A stretch of 64,000 bases of DNA from JAKAGZ01 sp963748105 (GTDB lineage Bacteria; Bacteroidota; Ignavibacteria; Ignavibacteriales; Ignavibacteriaceae), in assembly GCA_963748105.1 (NCBI GenBank), contig CAVVHP010000005.1:124001-188000 (forward strand). Direction: 5' to 3'. Positions 17,360 to 26,060 of this stretch are shown piece by piece (position 1 is the stretch's first letter; each line of letters opens with the position of its first letter). The notes beneath the pieces were generated by a model. The model worked only from the letters and a program-made list of their open reading frames with translations. It made no database searches and was not told where the DNA came from. Made by a program: the position numbers and the translations under genes.

Positions 17360-18381
17360 TTGAGCCGGAAGGAAAACTCCGAACCTTCGTTCAGTTTACT
17401 TTTTACTTCTATTTTAGAATCGTGGGCTTCAATGATATGCTTGACTATCGCCAGCCCGAGACCGGTTCCCCCGACAGCGCGTGACCTTGCCTTATCCACG
17501 CGATAGAATCTTTCGAATATCCGGTTAATATCCTCATCAGGAATCCCGATTCCGGTATCGCGTATCCTAATCCGGCAGTATTTTGCATTCTCTTCCGCAA
17601 TTACCTCCACTACACCCGCTTCTGTATATTTAATCGAGTTCTGAATGAGATTCACAAAAACCTGCCTTAATTTATCCTTATCGCCAAAGACCGTAATTTT
17701 ATTTTTCGCGGGCTTAAACTCCAGTGTAATATTTTTCTTTCCAGCAAGTGGTTTCATCTCTTCCACCTGCCTGTTTATAAATTCGATAATATCAAAATAC
17801 CTGAAGCTCATCCTCATTTCACCCGATTCGATCATAGAGATATCAATGAGATCATTAAGCAATGTGCTAAGGTTAATTGTATGATAATTGGCTTTCTCAA
17901 GAAACGTTTTATTTACTTTAGGGTCATTGATGGCGCCGTCCAGCAGTGTTTCAATATATCCCTGGATAGTAAAAATAGGAGTTCTTAATTCGTGAGATAC
18001 ATTTGCAAGGAATTCTCTTCTTACTCTCTCAAGCTTTTTAAGATACTCAATATCACTTTTCATTTTGCCGAACATTTTCTGAATTTCTTCCTGCAAACCA
18101 CTTAAATTATTTTCAAGCATAATTTCATCCGGCACAACAAAGTGATTTTCTCTTATACCAGTTACTGTTGATTTTATTTTTTCAATTTCCCTGCACCTTC
18201 GTGCACCAATAATATATAGGAGAAGAAAGAAAAGTATTGTAAAAGCAGCTATTAAAAAATATGCAGAGGCTGAGTCGCTATCTTTTATGTAGGTAAGTAT
18301 TATTATTACTAAATAGACAAAAAATATTTCTTTGAAATAAATCGAAGAGGATTTCAGGTTGGTTTTAATTTTGCTAAACAC
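17353..18381 (-). CDS. Sensor histidine kinase (PhoR-like)
   Basis: Inner-membrane sensor kinase of 342 residues. Two membrane helices (about 18-31 and 41-58) enclose a very short periplasmic loop of about ten residues, so the signal is probably sensed in the membrane or through another protein. The HisKA domain has the phospho-acceptor His130 in FLANVSHELRTP; the HATPase has NLIQNSIKYTEAG (N box), DTGIGIPDED (G1) and GGTGLGLAIVKH (G2). Its start overlaps the end of the response regulator gene by 8 nt, so the pair is co-translated. The substrate cue is unknown; PhoR is only the closest common type. Confidence 0.92.
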   Translation of the reverse strand: MFSKIKTNLKSSSIYFKEIFFVYLVIIILTYIKDSDSASAYFLIAAFTILFFLLLYIIGARRCREIEKIKSTVTGIRENHFVVPDEIMLENNLSGLQEEIQKMFGKMKSDIEYLKKLERVRREFLANVSHELRTPIFTIQGYIETLLDGAINDPKVNKTFLEKANYHTINLSTLLNDLIDISMIESGEMRMSFRYFDIIEFINRQVEEMKPLAGKKNITLEFKPAKNKITVFGDKDKLRQVFVNLIQNSIKYTEAGVVEVIAEENAKYCRIRIRDTGIGIPDEDINRIFERFYRVDKARSRAVGGTGLGLAIVKHIIEAHDSKIEVKSKLNEGSEFSFRLKK

Positions 18382-19057
18382 TTTTAAACTTATACCCGAC
18401 GCCTTTTATAGTTTCGATCAAGTCAGCATTATCACCAAGTTTCTCACGAATTTTCCTGATATGTACATCTACTGTTCTGTCTACAACGTAAATATTAGGT
18501 CCCCAGACTTCTTTTAATAAAGCATCTCTGCTGTAAACTCTGCCCGGATTACTTGCAAGAAAATATAGTATTTCAAATTCCTTACGCGGAAGAAATTTTT
18601 CTTCTTTATTGATATGGACTGTATAATTTTCCCTGTCAATTTCCAGCGGCCCGATTTTAACCTTTGATGGTTCGGGTGTATCTTCGGCTGAATTTTTTCT
18701 GAGATTTGATTTTACACGGGCAATTAATTTTTTAGGAGAAATCGGTTTCTGAATATAGTCACTGGCTCCCAGTTCAAGTCCCTTAATTTCATCGATTTCA
18801 CCAGATTTAGCAGTAAGAAAGATAATCGGTGTGTTTTTAAACTCTTCTTTCTCCCTGATTTTTTTGAAAACTTCAAATCCGTCCAGCCTTGGCATCATTA
18901 TATCCAGGATTATCAGGTCAGGGTTTTCAACTAATTTTTCAAGTGCCTCACTTCCATCAAAAGCCGGAACAACATTGAACCCTTCCTGTTCAAGATTATA
19001 TTGAAGAAATTCAACTATATCGTGTTCATTATCAACTAGGAGTATTTTTTCTTTCAT
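18374..19057 (-). CDS. OmpR/PhoB-family response regulator
   Basis: Two-domain DNA-binding response regulator of 227 residues. The receiver domain (1-118) has the acidic pair near the N-terminus (DNEHD), phospho-acceptor Asp52 in LIILDIMMPRLDG and a conserved Lys in QKPISPKKL. The winged-helix domain (about 130-227) has the RTVDVHIRKIREKLGDN recognition helix region and ends GVGYKFKSV. Partner of the kinase encoded next. Its start overlaps the upstream oxidoreductase gene by 4 nt (ATGA). Confidence 0.94.
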   Translation of the reverse strand: MKEKILLVDNEHDIVEFLQYNLEQEGFNVVPAFDGSEALEKLVENPDLIILDIMMPRLDGFEVFKKIREKEEFKNTPIIFLTAKSGEIDEIKGLELGASDYIQKPISPKKLIARVKSNLRKNSAEDTPEPSKVKIGPLEIDRENYTVHINKEEKFLPRKEFEILYFLASNPGRVYSRDALLKEVWGPNIYVVDRTVDVHIRKIREKLGDNADLIETIKGVGYKFKSV

Positions 19058-20064
19058 TTTGATGGAATTTTAACTTCAGAATTTTGTTTAGCTGATTTGT
19101 ACATTGATTCCACAATTTTCATTCTTACAAGTACTTCTTCTCCCGAAGACATTAAAGGATTTACTCCTCTTATAGCACCCAAAAAACTTTTTAGTTCATT
19201 AGAGTATGATTTTTGGAAAAGTGTTTGTGCGCTTTCGGCTTTCGGCGGACTTAATTCAATAAATTTGTCATCAATATTTTTTACAACCTTGAACGGACTT
19301 AGAGAGGCACTTCCTTTGCTTCCGAAAACAGTTACATTAAATGTGTCTTTGTCGAGAGGTAAAGACCAGCTGGATTCAAGACTGATAATCGAAGAGTTTT
19401 TACATCTTAAAAAACTTACGGAAGTATCTTCTACACTTTTTGTACCTGTTTTATAGTTTTGGGTTGAAACTGTGCTCACAGCTGGATAATGCAATAGCCA
19501 TAATGAAAGGTCAAGAAGAAGTATACCGAGATCAATGATTACTCCTCCTCCCGACTCTGTCTTTTTAGTAAACCATTTTTCCTTGCTGCTTTGTCTTCTG
19601 ACCCAGTTCGCTTTTACATAAATCGGGTCACCTATTTCACCGGAGTTAATCAAAGTTTTCAGCAACATAGCATCAGGACGAAATCGGAGATTGAATCCAA
19701 CCATTATTTTGCATTTATTCTTTCTCGCTGCTTCCACAACAGGTTTTGATTCTGCCAGGGTTCTGGTAAACGGCTTTTCTACAAGTATATCTTTTTGGGC
19801 TTTAACACAGGCAAGGGCTATTTCCTTGTGGGTATTAGTCGGCGTGGCAATAATTACAGCTTCAACGTCACTCTTTGCAAGTAACTCATTGTAATCTGTG
19901 TATCTCTCTGCAACCTTAAATTTATCAGCGATAGCATTCAATCTGCTTTTATTAATCTCCGCAACCGAAACAAGTTCAACGTTGTTTAGCTTTCTTAGGT
20001 TTGGAAGATGAACAAGTTGCGCAATCCCTCCCAGACCGATTATTGCTACCTTTGTTTTCTCCAT
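19054..20064 (-). CDS. Gfo/Idh/MocA-family NAD(P)-dependent oxidoreductase
   Basis: 336-residue cytoplasmic oxidoreductase. The N-terminal Rossmann domain begins VAIIGLGGIAQLVHLPNL (GxGxxG-like), and the conserved EKPFTRTLAES segment contains the catalytic Lys of the EKP motif. The C-terminal alpha/beta domain carries GGGVIIDLGILLLD, in which the usual His of the GGG.(L/I).D.G.H motif appears replaced, so the activity may be altered. The sugar or cyclitol substrate cannot be inferred. It abuts dxs and overlaps the response regulator gene. Confidence 0.88.
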   Translation of the reverse strand: MEKTKVAIIGLGGIAQLVHLPNLRKLNNVELVSVAEINKSRLNAIADKFKVAERYTDYNELLAKSDVEAVIIATPTNTHKEIALACVKAQKDILVEKPFTRTLAESKPVVEAARKNKCKIMVGFNLRFRPDAMLLKTLINSGEIGDPIYVKANWVRRQSSKEKWFTKKTESGGGVIIDLGILLLDLSLWLLHYPAVSTVSTQNYKTGTKSVEDTSVSFLRCKNSSIISLESSWSLPLDKDTFNVTVFGSKGSASLSPFKVVKNIDDKFIELSPPKAESAQTLFQKSYSNELKSFLGAIRGVNPLMSSGEEVLVRMKIVESMYKSAKQNSEVKIPSK

Positions 20065-21983
20065 TAAAGCGTTACCTCTTGACCAACATTCGGAAATTCA
20101 CAGAAAACTTTTACTTTCCCTGCAATTCCCTCCGGATCAATTCCAAGAAGATGATGTAATTCCCCTTGTGTGCCGTGATCTACAAAACGATCCGGCAAAC
20201 CGATTCTAAGAACATCATTTTTATAATTTTTTTCACTCATGTACTCAAGTACACCGCTACCAAAACCACCCACGATTGTACTTTCTTCCAGAGTAACTAT
20301 TTTATTAAATTTCTTCGCAACTTCATCAAGTCTATCTGAATCAATTGGTTTAGCAAATCTCATATTTACAATTTCGCAATTTATTCCCTGCTTTGCTAAA
20401 AGATCAGCTGCTTTTATTGAATAATCTACCATTGACCCAATAGCAAGAAGTGCAACATCTTCGCCTTCTTTTATTACTTCACTTTTACCGATTTCAATCA
20501 AATCAAATTTTTCTTTCAATGGAACTCCCAGAGCAGAGCCTCTTGGATAACGAATAGCTACCGGCCCGGATTTGTGTTCAACTGCCGTAAATAACATATC
20601 ACGCAATTCCGATTCATCTTTCGGAGCCATAATTACAATACCAGGAATCAGTCTAAGATAAGTCAAATCAAATGCACCGTGGTGAGTTGGTCCGTCGGCG
20701 CCAACAAGTCCGGCTCTATCCAGCACGAATACAACGTGCAGATGCTGTAATGCTACGTCGTGTATAATGTGATCAAAAGCTCTCTGAAGAAATGTAGAAT
20801 AAATTGCTACGACCGGGATCACTTTTTGTGTAGCGAGTCCGGCAGCAAAAGTAACAGCGTGCTCTTCGGCTATACCTACGTCAAAATAATTTTCCGGTAC
20901 TTCCTTCTGAAGTATATCCATCCCGGTTCCATCAGGCATTGCCCCGGTAATACCAACTACATTTTTATTTTCTTTTACAATTTCAACTAAAGCGTTACCG
21001 AAAATCTTAGTGAACGCCGGAGGTGCGCCTGCTTTTTTGTAAGCTTTTCCTGTAACTTTATCGAATGGGGTAGATGCGTGCAATTTTTGCACGTGCCCTT
21101 CCGCGGGTTTGTAGCCTTTTCCTTTTTGTGTAATTGCGTGAACGAGGATTGGGCCATTAAGAGTTTTTACCTGCTCAAATATTTTTACCATCTGGTGAAC
21201 ATTGTGCCCATTTATTGGACCAAAATACCTGAAACCAAGTGCTTCGAAAAGCATTCCCGGAGTTATTACAGCTTTTACCCCGCTTTCCAGCCGTGATGCA
21301 ATTTTTCTTAACCTGTCACCAAACTGATCGAGTTTCCCGGTCAGATCCCAGATTTGTCCTTTAAATTTGTTGTAATCCGGATGAGCAATCATTTCAGTAA
21401 AATAATTAGATATTTGCCATACGTTCGGTGCAATTGACATATTATTATCATTCAAAACAACAATAAGATTCGATTTAATAATCCCGGAATTGTTCATAGC
21501 TTCGTATGCCATACCGCCGGTCATAGCACCATCGCCAATAACCGCCACAACTTTTCTATCTTCTTTATTAATATCTCGCGCAACAGCCATTCCAAGAGCA
21601 GCAGAAATTGAGGTTGAAGCATGTCCTGCGCCAAAGGTGTCATATTCACTTTCACTTCTTTTCAGAAATCCGCTAATTCCGTTAAGTCTCCTTATTTGCT
21701 TAAGTGCTTCCTTTCTTCCTGTTAATATTTTATGCGGATAAGCCTGGTGACCAGTATCCCAAACTACAAGATCATATGGAGTATTAAAAACTTTGTGGAT
21801 TGCTACCGTGAGTTCAACTGTACCAAGTCCGCCACCGAAGTGCCCGCCAATTTCCGAAATGGTATCAATCATATATTCCCTGATATCAATACATAACTGC
21901 TTTAAATCCTGCAGTTCTAGAGTTTTGACATCATCGGGTGTATTGACCTTTGATAAAACTTTGTATTTGCTCATCTCTATCAT
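20064..21983 (-). CDS. dxs: 1-deoxy-D-xylulose-5-phosphate synthase
   Basis: Thiamine-diphosphate enzyme that condenses pyruvate and glyceraldehyde 3-phosphate in the first step of the MEP isoprenoid pathway. 639 residues. Motifs: GHFGGGLGTVELTVA near the N-terminus, VVWDTGHQAYPHKILTGR, the TPP motif GDGAMTGGMAYEAMNN, EEHAVTFAAGLA, DRAGLVGADGPTHHG and the transketolase C-terminal domain. It overlaps the next gene by one base. Possible starts: ATG at 21983 or the in-frame ATG four codons later. Confidence 0.97.
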   Translation of the reverse strand: MIEMSKYKVLSKVNTPDDVKTLELQDLKQLCIDIREYMIDTISEIGGHFGGGLGTVELTVAIHKVFNTPYDLVVWDTGHQAYPHKILTGRKEALKQIRRLNGISGFLKRSESEYDTFGAGHASTSISAALGMAVARDINKEDRKVVAVIGDGAMTGGMAYEAMNNSGIIKSNLIVVLNDNNMSIAPNVWQISNYFTEMIAHPDYNKFKGQIWDLTGKLDQFGDRLRKIASRLESGVKAVITPGMLFEALGFRYFGPINGHNVHQMVKIFEQVKTLNGPILVHAITQKGKGYKPAEGHVQKLHASTPFDKVTGKAYKKAGAPPAFTKIFGNALVEIVKENKNVVGITGAMPDGTGMDILQKEVPENYFDVGIAEEHAVTFAAGLATQKVIPVVAIYSTFLQRAFDHIIHDVALQHLHVVFVLDRAGLVGADGPTHHGAFDLTYLRLIPGIVIMAPKDESELRDMLFTAVEHKSGPVAIRYPRGSALGVPLKEKFDLIEIGKSEVIKEGEDVALLAIGSMVDYSIKAADLLAKQGINCEIVNMRFAKPIDSDRLDEVAKKFNKIVTLEESTIVGGFGSGVLEYMSEKNYKNDVLRIGLPDRFVDHGTQGELHHLLGIDPEGIAGKVKVFCEFPNVGQEVTL

Positions 21984-22000
21984 TACTATATAACTCCGGT

Positions 22001-22241
22001 TTATTCTTCTGTTAAATCTTCCTGTTCTTCAGTAATTTCTGACAATTTTGATTTCAACTCGGTTATTTTTAACTCTGCGTTTTTCAAAGTGGACATACAA
22101 TCTTTAGAAAGTTTAATCCCTTCTTCGTAATAGTGCAATAGATTTTTCTATCCCGATTTCTTCACTATCAAGCAAATTAGATATTTCTTCCAATCTGTGC
22201 AATTTATCTTCAAAAGTTTCTTTACTGGATTTTTTTGCCAT
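22001..22241 (-). CDS. xseB: Exodeoxyribonuclease VII small subunit (one-base frameshift)
   Basis: Small helical subunit of exonuclease VII. From ATG at 22239-22241: KKSSKETFEDKLHRLEEI, then GIEKSIALL. Here the frame runs into a stop after about 42 codons. Reading CTATTACGA as CTATACGA (extra T, plus 22129-22130) gives the family motif SIALYEEGIKLSKDC and continues to TAA at 22001-22003, for 79 residues, the normal size. It lies 5 nt after xseA and 17 nt before dxs, the classical xseA-xseB-dxs arrangement. Confidence 0.88.
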
Positions 22242-22246
22242 AAAGA

Positions 22247-23428
22247 TTACTTCTTTATTTCAATATTTATATCATTATCATAAAATTTAAGAGAGGCTGA
22301 TTTGTTTTTATCAAGATTTTTTGAGCGGCTAATAAATTTATCCCCCTGCTTAACAAGAGCAAAACCCTTTTTAAGAGTTTTGCTAACATTGTGGGATTCA
22401 ATTGATCCTGATAATAAATCAAGTTTCCCTTTTGTTAATAAAAATTTTCTGTCAATATTCCGGAGAAGTTTAAAAGTCAGGCTATCGATTAGCTGGTTAT
22501 TTCTTCTAACTAAATCAAGCGGCATTCTGAAGCCGTATGAACTCAGAATATTATTAATTTTTTTCTGTGAATCACTGCATATAGCAACCACATTTTGTGT
22601 TGAAGTATAGGAAAATTCGCTAATAAAGGCAAAGAAGTCTTCTTTATCGGGTGTTGCCAGTTCCATCGCAGCAGAAGGTGTTGGGGCCCTCAGGTCTGCA
22701 ACAAAATCAGCAATTGTAAAATCAACTTCGTGCCCTACCCCCGATATAATCGGGATTTTTGTTGCAAAAATAGCTCTTGCCACAATTTCTTCATTAAATG
22801 ACCATAAATCTTCAATCGATCCCCCGCCGCGTCCAACAATCATAAGATCAATATTTTTCTCTATTTCAAGCGCTCTAATTCCATCTACAATTGATTTGGC
22901 TGCCCCACTTCCCTGTACTCTTGCCGGGGCAATTACAAGTTCAACCAGTGGAAATCTTCTCTCCGCGACACTTATCATATCACGAAAAGCGGCACCATCA
23001 ATAGCTGTAACAACTCCTATTCTTTTAGGAAAAGATGGGATAGTTTTTTTTTCTTCTTCGTCAAATAATCCTTCGTCAGCAAGTTTTTGTTTTAGCTCTT
23101 CAAATGCTGCCTGTAGTTCACCAACCCCGGCTGGTTTCATAGAACGAACATCAATCTGGTAATTGCCTCTTGGAGGATAAACAGAAATTTTTCCTTTAAC
23201 AGTTATTTTCATTCCATCCTGCGGAGTGAAAAAGACATACTTGTTAAATCCTTTCCACATTGTACAGGATATTGAGGCATTTGCATCTTTTAGACTAAAA
23301 TACCAGTGTCCGGAAACGTGTGCTTTGAAATTTGATATTTCTCCTTCTACGGAAACCTGTCCGAATTTTCCTTCCAGGGTTTGTTTAATATCCTTTGTTA
23401 ATTCTGAGACTGTTAGAATAGTATTCAT
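22247..23428 (-). CDS. xseA: Exodeoxyribonuclease VII large subunit
   Basis: Catalytic subunit of exonuclease VII, degrading single-stranded DNA. 393 residues: an N-terminal OB fold (VSELTKDIKQTLEGKFGQVSVEGEIS region, GHWYFSLKD), then the catalytic domain with IGVVTAIDGAAFRDMI, VGRGGGSIEDLWSFN and SGVGHEVDFTIADFVAD, motifs diagnostic of XseA. The C-terminal coiled region is shorter than in E. coli (456 residues) but typical of Bacteroidota. Operon with xseB. Confidence 0.96.
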   Translation of the reverse strand: MNTILTVSELTKDIKQTLEGKFGQVSVEGEISNFKAHVSGHWYFSLKDANASISCTMWKGFNKYVFFTPQDGMKITVKGKISVYPPRGNYQIDVRSMKPAGVGELQAAFEELKQKLADEGLFDEEEKKTIPSFPKRIGVVTAIDGAAFRDMISVAERRFPLVELVIAPARVQGSGAAKSIVDGIRALEIEKNIDLMIVGRGGGSIEDLWSFNEEIVARAIFATKIPIISGVGHEVDFTIADFVADLRAPTPSAAMELATPDKEDFFAFISEFSYTSTQNVVAICSDSQKKINNILSSYGFRMPLDLVRRNNQLIDSLTFKLLRNIDRKFLLTKGKLDLLSGSIESHNVSKTLKKGFALVKQGDKFISRSKNLDKNKSASLKFYDNDINIEIKK

Positions 23429-23433
23429 ATGTC

Positions 23434-23985
23434 CTAATCTTTAATTATATCTTCTTTAATTAAGGAATATACAAAAGCATCATGTATCTTTTTACCTACC
23501 GCTAATCTTTTTCTTGCAAGACATTCTTTTTTTGCACCTGCTTTTTCGGCAACCTTTTGGCTCGGGATATTATCTTTTGCAGCAACAATTTCAATTCTAT
23601 TTAATTTTAGTTCCGAGAAACCAAATTCTGCACATAGTCTGGTTGCTGCTGAAGCAAATCCCCTTCCAGTAAATTTAGTACCAATCCAGTAACCAAGATT
23701 ACCGATATTATGAATCCAGTTTATTTGGTTTAGTCCACAGCCACCGACTAATTTATTATTTGAATTATCAAATATCCCGAAAGAATATTCAAGTCTATCT
23801 TTCCATCCATCCTGTTGCAACCTGACCCAGCCTTTCGTTTCTTCTATGCTGTAATCCGGATGACACCACGGCATCCATTCAGCAAGTTCCTCTCTGGATT
23901 CATATATTGCTGAAAATAACGAAGGGATGTGTTCAGGAATTATTTTTTTGATTGTAATTTTACTGTCACTAAATTCTTCACGCAA
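23434..23985 (-). CDS. GNAT N-acetyltransferase, RimJ/RimL-like
   Basis: Acetyl-CoA-dependent acyltransferase. The sequence has the family's N-terminal ITIKKIIPEHIPSLFSAI, EWMPWCHPDY, GYWIGTKFTGRGFASAA (acetyl-CoA loop) and NRIEIVAAKDNIPSQKVAEKAG, which resembles ribosomal-protein N-acetyltransferases and related enzymes. No ATG is available near the start. I prefer the TTG at 23985, preceded by GGGG at 5 nt; a TTG at 24000 would add five residues. About 183 residues. Five nt separate it from xseA; substrate unknown. Confidence 0.85.
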   Translation of the reverse strand: MREEFSDSKITIKKIIPEHIPSLFSAIYESREELAEWMPWCHPDYSIEETKGWVRLQQDGWKDRLEYSFGIFDNSNNKLVGGCGLNQINWIHNIGNLGYWIGTKFTGRGFASAATRLCAEFGFSELKLNRIEIVAAKDNIPSQKVAEKAGAKKECLARKRLAVGKKIHDAFVYSLIKEDIIKD

Positions 23986-24005
23986 ATTATCCCCGCACAA
24001 AAAGA

Positions 24006-24842
24006 TTAGAAATGGAATGAGAAGAAATTCGAATAAATTCCTAAAGAAATTTCGTGAAAATTCCTTTCTGATTTACCAGGTTGAGTATTAAACCTGTAAC
24101 GGACATAAAGCGTAAATGTATTTAAAATATCAGCCAGACCAAGTGAAGTTTCTAGACCTATACCACTAAACCCGTCAAAATTCGTAAAACCACTTATGCC
24201 GGGCGAAATATATTTAAAGATCGGGAGTTCAATTATCTGTTTATATCCTAATCTGAAAAAGTTGCTGGCATCAGCATTAAATATGTGAGTATATTCAATA
24301 GAAAAATACCCGAATGGGAAATTTATGTTCTGGGATCTGAATGAAATTAAAGGAATTTCTTTTGTGAGAGCAAAAAAATCTGTGTTATTTGTCCTCACAT
24401 ATTCCGGTGACGGCAAAAGGAATTGAGTTCCAAAAAATAAACCGAGCAATAAAAAATTGGATTCTTCTTCAATTTTAATCTCTTTTGGAAAATCAAGATT
24501 ATAGCTGTCAGTTCTGGTTATGTTTCCTGCTGAATCTTCAACTGTTATATAAAAAGGTACAACCTTTCCTGGAAATTCTTTTCCTGCAAGATCTATTTTT
24601 GCCTGGTGAGAATCTGTTAATGAATCGGAAATAACAATTCTATATTTATTATCCAGCAATATCCCTGACTTTACAGGTACACTGGATATAAAAGAAAGAT
24701 TAAATACGGTAGGTTTTTCCGGTGCAATGTATGAATCGAGTAAATAAACCTCTACAGAGTCACGTTGTGTAAAATTCTGAAATGCAAAGTTTTCGTTTAC
24801 ACCAACAAGCAGAACTAAAATAACCAGGATTAATTTCTTCAT
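24006..24842 (-). CDS. Predicted outer-membrane/secreted protein, unknown function
   Basis: 278 residues. A signal peptide (KKLILVILVLLVGVNENFA) is followed by an Ig-like beta region (about 30-125, with FYITVEDSAGNITRTDSY) and then a second half with barrel-like amphipathic strands ending in ...SNFFSFHF. I do not recognise the family. It sits between metB-like and GNAT genes on the same strand, 11 nt after the former, which may be simple co-transcription. Confidence 0.7.
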   Translation of the reverse strand: MKKLILVILVLLVGVNENFAFQNFTQRDSVEVYLLDSYIAPEKPTVFNLSFISSVPVKSGILLDNKYRIVISDSLTDSHQAKIDLAGKEFPGKVVPFYITVEDSAGNITRTDSYNLDFPKEIKIEEESNFLLLGLFFGTQFLLPSPEYVRTNNTDFFALTKEIPLISFRSQNINFPFGYFSIEYTHIFNADASNFFRLGYKQIIELPIFKYISPGISGFTNFDGFSGIGLETSLGLADILNTFTLYVRYRFNTQPGKSERNFHEISLGIYSNFFSFHF

Positions 24843-24852
24843 ATAATAAATT

Positions 24853-25986
24853 TTATTTTAATGCATTTTCAATATCTGCAATTAAATCTTCTATATCTTC
24901 TATTCCAACGGAAAATCTAATAAGGCTCTCTGTAAGTCCGAATTTTTCTCTCTCCACTTTTGGAACGGCCGCGTGCGTCATACTTGCGGGATGAGATATT
25001 AAACTTTCAACACCGCCGAGACTCTCACCGAGCGTAAATATTTTAACATTCTTTAATATTTTTTTTGCCTTATCGGTATCTCCAACGTCAACAGAAATCA
25101 TTCCACCGAATCCCCGCATCTGTTTCCTGGCCAGTTCGTGCTGCGGGTGAGAGGCCAGCCCCGGGTAATATATCTTTTTGCCTATCCCCGATTCTGTTAA
25201 ATATTTTGCAAGAGCGATCGCGTTTTTTTCGTGTCTTTCCATTCTAACGGCAAGCGTTTTTGTCGAGCGCATAACCAGCCAGCAGTCAAACGGCGAAGGT
25301 ACACCGCCCGTTGCGTTCTGTATGTATCTCAGTCTTTCATGAATTTTTTCATCGCTTGTGAGAAGAATACCGCCTATCACATCGCTATGTCCATTTAGAT
25401 ATTTTGTCGAACTGTGAAGCACCACATCACAGCCGAGCGTGAGCGGGTTCTGGAAATACGGGCTCATAAAAGTATTGTCACAGACGCAGAGCAGATTATT
25501 CTTTTTACAGATATCCGAAGCACCTTTTAAGTCTGTCAGGTTCAGCATAGGGTTTGTCGGCGTTTCGAGGTAAACCATCTTCGTGTTTGGCTTAATCGCT
25601 TTTTCGATATTTGAAAGTTCGCTTGTATTTACCCAGGAAAATTCTAGCCCGTAATCTTTCATGATTAATTCGAACAACCTGTAAGTTCCGCCGTATACAT
25701 TATTGGAACAAATTATGTGATCGGCTGATTTTACAAGACTCAACAGTGCGTGGGTGGCGGCAAGTCCGGACGCAAAGGCAATTCCGTATTTCCCTTTTTC
25801 GAGCGCTGCTATATTCGCCTCCATCGAGGCGCGCGTCAGATTGTGGGTTCTGCCGTATTCATAGCCCTTATGTTTTCCCAGTTCTTCCTGTGCGTAGGTC
25901 GAAGTCTGGTAAATTGGTGTGATTACCGCCCCTGTAACCGGATCAGGCTTCTGACCGGCGTGAATTGCATCCGTTGAAAATCCCAT
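24853..25986 (-). CDS. Cystathionine gamma-synthase/gamma-lyase family enzyme
   Basis: PLP-dependent Cys/Met-metabolism enzyme of 377 residues. Motifs: TDAIHAGQKPDPVTGAV, YEYGRTHNLTRASMEANIAALE, YLETPTNPMLNLTDL, DNTFMSPYFQNPL and the Schiff-base lysine in HSSTKYLNGHSDVIGG; C-terminal GVESLISHPASMTHA. The neighbouring cystathionine beta-synthase suggests gamma-lyase activity in reverse transsulfuration (cystathionine to cysteine), but gamma-synthase activity cannot be excluded by sequence. Start ATG at 25984-25986. Confidence 0.92.
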   Translation of the reverse strand: MGFSTDAIHAGQKPDPVTGAVITPIYQTSTYAQEELGKHKGYEYGRTHNLTRASMEANIAALEKGKYGIAFASGLAATHALLSLVKSADHIICSNNVYGGTYRLFELIMKDYGLEFSWVNTSELSNIEKAIKPNTKMVYLETPTNPMLNLTDLKGASDICKKNNLLCVCDNTFMSPYFQNPLTLGCDVVLHSSTKYLNGHSDVIGGILLTSDEKIHERLRYIQNATGGVPSPFDCWLVMRSTKTLAVRMERHEKNAIALAKYLTESGIGKKIYYPGLASHPQHELARKQMRGFGGMISVDVGDTDKAKKILKNVKIFTLGESLGGVESLISHPASMTHAAVPKVEREKFGLTESLIRFSVGIEDIEDLIADIENALK

Positions 25987-26060
25987 ATGTTCCTTTAAAT
26001 TATTTAAATGTTAAATTGTTTAATTGTTTTCCGGGCTCTCATTCTAATTCTTCCATCCGC

